The position numbers were made by a program, and so were the translations under genes. Below are positions 61,787-64,000 of a DNA stretch of 64,000 bases, piece after piece. A model generated the notes under the pieces. It was not told the DNA's origin, did no database searches, and saw only the letters and a program-made list of their open reading frames with translations. Source of the stretch: Pedobacter cryoconitis (GTDB lineage Bacteria > Bacteroidota > Bacteroidia > Sphingobacteriales > Sphingobacteriaceae). Position 1 is the stretch's first letter. Each line of letters opens with the position of its first letter. Where the stretch lies: contig NZ_JACHCE010000001.1 of assembly GCF_014200605.1 (NCBI RefSeq), positions 1,364,001-1,428,000 of the forward strand. Direction: 5' to 3'.

Positions 61787-61929
61787 TGAAGTGGGCAAGT
61801 CTATGTATAAGCTGTATACTTTCAATATTGATTTTCTTAAGCTGTTCCAGATCTGGGAAAAGGAGGTTTAGAGAAGATCATATTAATAATGAAGCGACCA
61901 GGTACACTGGAATTGCAACAATAAAGTAG
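61786..61929 (+). pseudogene. Truncated lipoprotein gene, interrupted by IS3 element
   Basis: The ATG overlaps the MotB-like stop. The 47-residue product starts with a lipoprotein signal (IFLSC, Cys20) and continues RSGKRRFREDHINNEATRYTGIATIK. The stop codon lies inside the left end of the IS element, so the original gene was longer and its 3' part is lost or displaced. It was the ninth gene of the operon counting the short DUF3892-like one. The loss may have changed or inactivated the system. Confidence 0.75.
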
Positions 61930-61937
61930 ACATTCTG

Positions 61938-62768
61938 TTAAGCTGCAATATTTTGTTTGTTTAATTTTCTTCCAAATTCCTCTGGGGACAAGTATCCCAG
62001 AGCAGAATGTAGTCTTTTACGGTTATACCAAGTCTCAATATATTCGAAAACGACGCGGGCTGCTTGCTCTTTGTCAGTAAACTTGTGCTGATATGCACAT
62101 TCCGCCTTTAGTGTTTTGAAGAAGCTTTCTGCTACTGCGTTGTCCCAACAATTACCTTTCCTACTCATACTTCTGGTGATCAATGGATATTTTTCCAGCA
62201 ACCATCGAAATTCATTGCAGGCATATTGAACACCACGATCAGAATGAAAAATAAGCTCCTGAGTAACTGGTCGTCTTGATTGGGCCATTTTAAAGCCAGG
62301 GATTACTGTATCATTTGCTTTCATCGTTGTGCTTAACGCCCAGCCGATGATTTTTCTATCACCCAGATCGATCACTATTGTCAGATAGAGCCAGCCTTGC
62401 CGAGTCCTGATATAGGTAATGTCTGATACCCACACAGCATCCAATATTCCTGGCTTGAAATCACGGTCTAATACATTGTCCGGCACAGGAAATTTATGAC
62501 TAGAGTCTGTAGTGACTTTAAATTTCTTCTTCACAACGCTTCTAAGCTTTGCTTTTCTCATGATTCTGGCAACCCTTGGCCTGGAAATCCTAATCGCTTT
62601 TTTACGGAGCTCCAGGGTAATTCTGGGACTGCCATATATCTTTTTGCTGTTTTCAAAAGCTTGTAACACCTCCGCTTCAATCATTTGATTTTCAATACTT
62701 CTATTTGATGGACTACTGATGGTCCATTTGTAAAATCCAGCTCTACTTACTCTAAAAACTGAACACAT
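61938..62768 (-). CDS. IS3-family transposase OrfB (DDE integrase domain)
   Basis: 276 residues from the ATG at 62768; the frame continues upstream (ISLVGK before MCSVF), which is normal because OrfB is made by -1 frameshift from OrfA at an AAAAAAG site. The HTH_21 region (RSIENQMIEAEVLQAF) and integrase core are present, with the DDE residues in WVSDITY, FHSDRGVQY and WDNAVAESFFKTLKAE. The catalytic domain appears intact. Confidence 0.92.
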   Translation of the reverse strand: MCSVFRVSRAGFYKWTISSPSNRSIENQMIEAEVLQAFENSKKIYGSPRITLELRKKAIRISRPRVARIMRKAKLRSVVKKKFKVTTDSSHKFPVPDNVLDRDFKPGILDAVWVSDITYIRTRQGWLYLTIVIDLGDRKIIGWALSTTMKANDTVIPGFKMAQSRRPVTQELIFHSDRGVQYACNEFRWLLEKYPLITRSMSRKGNCWDNAVAESFFKTLKAECAYQHKFTDKEQAARVVFEYIETWYNRKRLHSALGYLSPEEFGRKLNKQNIAA

Positions 62769-62800
62769 CTTCCCAACTAAAGATATCTTGCTATGATTCT

Positions 62801-63115
62801 TTATGAACCTGAATATTTGTTGTCGCCCTTGGAGAAGATGTTGATAGCCTTTTTTAGAATGTCACGCTCTATCTGTGTTTCCCGTAATTCTTTCTTCAAT
62901 AAAGCTAGTTCTTACTCAGCTGCGCTGAGGATAACTTTACCATTCCCAGGAAAGCTATTGCCTTGTTTACTCGAAAATTCTTTCCGCCAGCGGTACAACA
63001 ACGCAGAACTAACATCTAGTTCTTTGGCAAGGGCACTCAGATCTGTGCGGGTGTTACTCAGTTCAACACTCATCATCTTGAACTCTTTCGGGTATGCTTT
63101 TCGTTCTCTTGACAT
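62801..63115 (-). pseudogene. IS3-family OrfA with premature stop
   Basis: From ATG at 63115 the frame encodes a helix-turn-helix transposase N-terminus (MSRERKAYPKEFKMMSVEL; LAKELDVSSALLYRWRKEF). An in-frame TAA at 62912-62914 (codon 68) precedes [20 protein letters not shown], which continues the same frame to codon 104 and a normal stop at 62801. The usual residue at that place would be Gln (CAA), so one base change explains it. The frameshift site AAAAAAG is preserved but cannot be reached. Confidence 0.85.
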
Positions 63116-63173
63116 AATTTCTGTTAAGTTATCAAATTCACTTAACTTGTTGTCCACTCAAATGTAGCAACTC

Positions 63174-63408
63174 CAAATTTTAAAGTTATCTGCATCATTA
63201 AACCCATTGTACACAGCTCTCATTACCGTATCACACACATATTGGATATAATGACACTAGTCAGGAAAAAACAATCAATAAGCAATATTTGAAATTGATT
63301 TCTTTTAATAACTCATACAATCATTTTTAACTGATGAAAAATAATTGTACAAGTTATATTCTGGTATTATTATCAGTTATTTTTTTTAGAAAATTCAGTT
63401 AGTATGGA
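63174..63408. repeat. Right, decayed copy of the operon 5' end
   Basis: 63174-63388 repeats 51653-51865 (one substitution, 2-bp insertion). It then jumps to 63385-63408, which matches 52116-52139 inside the vWA-like lipoprotein gene, sharing TTTA at the join. The result reads 18 codons of the lipoprotein start, then RKFS and a stop, so it is not functional. It shows that a second copy of the operon start once lay to the right and was deleted by short-homology events. Confidence 0.9.
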
Positions 63409-63444
63409 AGTGTAACCCATATTGAATTACTATTTGTAACTGTT

Positions 63445-63483
63445 TAAATCCGATCGAATACTTAAAACACCTGATCGGATTTA
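63445..63483. terminator. Hairpin, possible terminator of the lost copy
   Basis: TAAATCCGATC and GATCGGATTTA form an 11-bp perfect stem with a 17-nt loop. It lies 94 bp past the right end of the minus-strand gene at 63577 and just after the decayed copy, so it could end either unit. No long T-run. The rest of 63409-63576 holds no gene. Confidence 0.45.
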
Positions 63484-63576
63484 ACTAAAATATGAAAGTC
63501 TAAAAAAGCAAAGTATAATATTTCATAATATGAGATTCAATAAAAGGTGCAGCGTTTAAAGTATCCAATGAATGAA

Positions 63577-64000
63577 TTATTTTATTCTTTTAAAGGTTCT
63601 GCTCAATTTAACAAGATCAGCAGCGGATGTGAGAGTACCAAGAATCAATGTGTCTTTATTCAATTTTACTATTTTAACTAGGGTGGTTTCTTCTTTTTGA
63701 AATGGGGAATTGAAAATATAAAATGCATGTTCATCACGATCCATTCCTGGGCGTTTTTTTACATAATAAACGTTAAAACTTTTTGGAAAAATCCCTTTTG
63801 TATAATCAAAGTATTTCCCGAATTTAAAACGAAAAGGTTCATTAATACTATTATCAAAAAAACCATGCTTTTCTACCAAGTCCCAATTTCCTTCTAGCTT
63901 TTCACGCATGGAAGTTACTTTACTATCATCCACTATGATGCTTTGTATTGTTTGGTTGTAATATATTAAGCAACTAATGGCAATAATGATTGTTATTCTG
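63577..64000 (-). CDS. Hypothetical protein, start outside window
   Basis: The frame is open to the right edge, so this is the C-terminal 140 or so residues. A GTG at 63933 is not the likely start, because upstream codons in frame encode RITIIIAISCLIYYNQT, a hydrophobic segment with a possible lipobox AISC. The downstream part (LEGNWDLVEKHGFFDN; FAFKFG-like strands; TLILGTLTSAADLVKLSRTFKRIK) is beta-rich and resembles lipocalin-like envelope proteins of Bacteroidota in layout. No known family assigned. Confidence 0.55.
   Translation of the reverse strand, partial: RITIIIAISCLIYYNQTIQSIIVDDSKVTSMREKLEGNWDLVEKHGFFDNSINEPFRFKFGKYFDYTKGIFPKSFNVYYVKKRPGMDRDEHAFYIFNSPFQKEETTLVKIVKLNKDTLILGTLTSAADLVKLSRTFKRIK

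Larger units (their letters stand above)
61925..63158 (-). mobile_element. IS3-family insertion sequence, about 1.23 kb
   Basis: Ends carry an imperfect inverted repeat with pattern AGTnGACAnnnnGTTAAG (left 61925 on, right complement ending at 63158). It encodes OrfA and OrfB on the minus strand in the usual IS3 order with an A6G frameshift site between them. No clear target-site duplication was found, as expected if the flanks were later rearranged. It has cut the last gene of the operon. OrfA carries a nonsense codon, so it is probably no longer mobile by itself. Confidence 0.88.

Noticed and set aside
61925..63158. Target-site duplication of the IS3 element
   Set aside because: Bases flanking both ends do not match over 3-5 bp for any reasonable choice of ends.
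62793..63167. 124-residue plus-strand ORF across the IS3 element
   Set aside because: It is antisense to OrfA and has no recognisable protein character; OrfA on the other strand explains the coding signal.
63931..63933. GTG as start of the rightmost gene
   Set aside because: The same frame continues to the window edge with a hydrophobic segment, so the true start is outside.
1..64000. CRISPR arrays, rRNA genes, prophage structural genes
   Set aside because: No regularly spaced repeats, rRNA-like stretches or capsid/tail/portal genes were found.

Overview
The window comes from the chromosome of a Bacteroidota bacterium, most likely a Pedobacter-like member of the Sphingobacteriaceae. The support is SusC/SusD outer-membrane pairs, TonB-dependent receptors with carboxypeptidase-like N-termini, a FecI/FecR pair, DUF5686-type and DUF5690-type proteins, and promoters of the Bacteroidota -7 type TAnnTTTG. 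No rRNA, intact tRNA or CRISPR array was seen. Genus is inferred from gene content only.

Left part (1-15.6 kb). A truncated DUF5686-type gene, an M61 aminopeptidase and two small envelope proteins are followed by a light-sensing module: a biliverdin-forming heme oxygenase divergent from a bacteriophytochrome that has only PAS-GAF-PHY. Downstream are a 1614-residue CheB-CheR-PAS-histidine kinase and an overlapping Crp/Fnr regulator, with a perfect FNR-type palindrome just after it. Then come SRPBCC proteins, an autoregulated ArsR-type repressor, a YdeI-type protein and a decayed tRNA-like element.

15.6-27.4 kb. A predicted organophosphonate-oxidation operon holds two gamma-butyrobetaine-hydroxylase-like dioxygenases, an HD-domain oxygenase of the PhnZ/TmpB kind and a DUF5690-like transporter. 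The first dioxygenase has lost 37 residues and its iron-binding His. It converges on a TonB receptor, beta-helix lipoprotein and secreted histidine phosphatase set. A second, divergent TonB-type receptor follows.

27.4-44.9 kb. A complete L-rhamnose utilisation locus: RhaT permease, aldolase/dehydrogenase fusion, isomerase, kinase, two GH78 alpha-L-rhamnosidases, a SusC/SusD pair and a GntR-type sensor-regulator.

44.9-51.4 kb. An MFS exporter, two siderophore-interacting-type flavoproteins and an AraC regulator, with two near-identical promoters at identical spacing. Then an anti-sigma/ECF sigma pair and small proteins.

51.4-64 kb. This is the most unusual region and is visibly AT-rich. A tightly packed operon encodes a small DUF3892-like protein, a lipoprotein with a vWA-like fold, a three-helix membrane protein, a tubulin/FtsZ-like GTPase, a 1154-residue protein with an Hsp70/actin-type ATPase domain, a membrane-anchored coiled-coil protein, a MotA/TolQ/ZorA-like channel with a long coiled-coil tail, a MotB/ZorB-like OmpA protein and a second lipoprotein cut off by an IS3-family element. 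A 213-bp piece of the operon's 5' end is repeated beyond the IS as a decayed second copy. It combines a proton-channel motor core with tubulin-like and actin-like NTPases. Membrane remodelling or anti-phage defence are the leading guesses, but function is not shown by the sequence.
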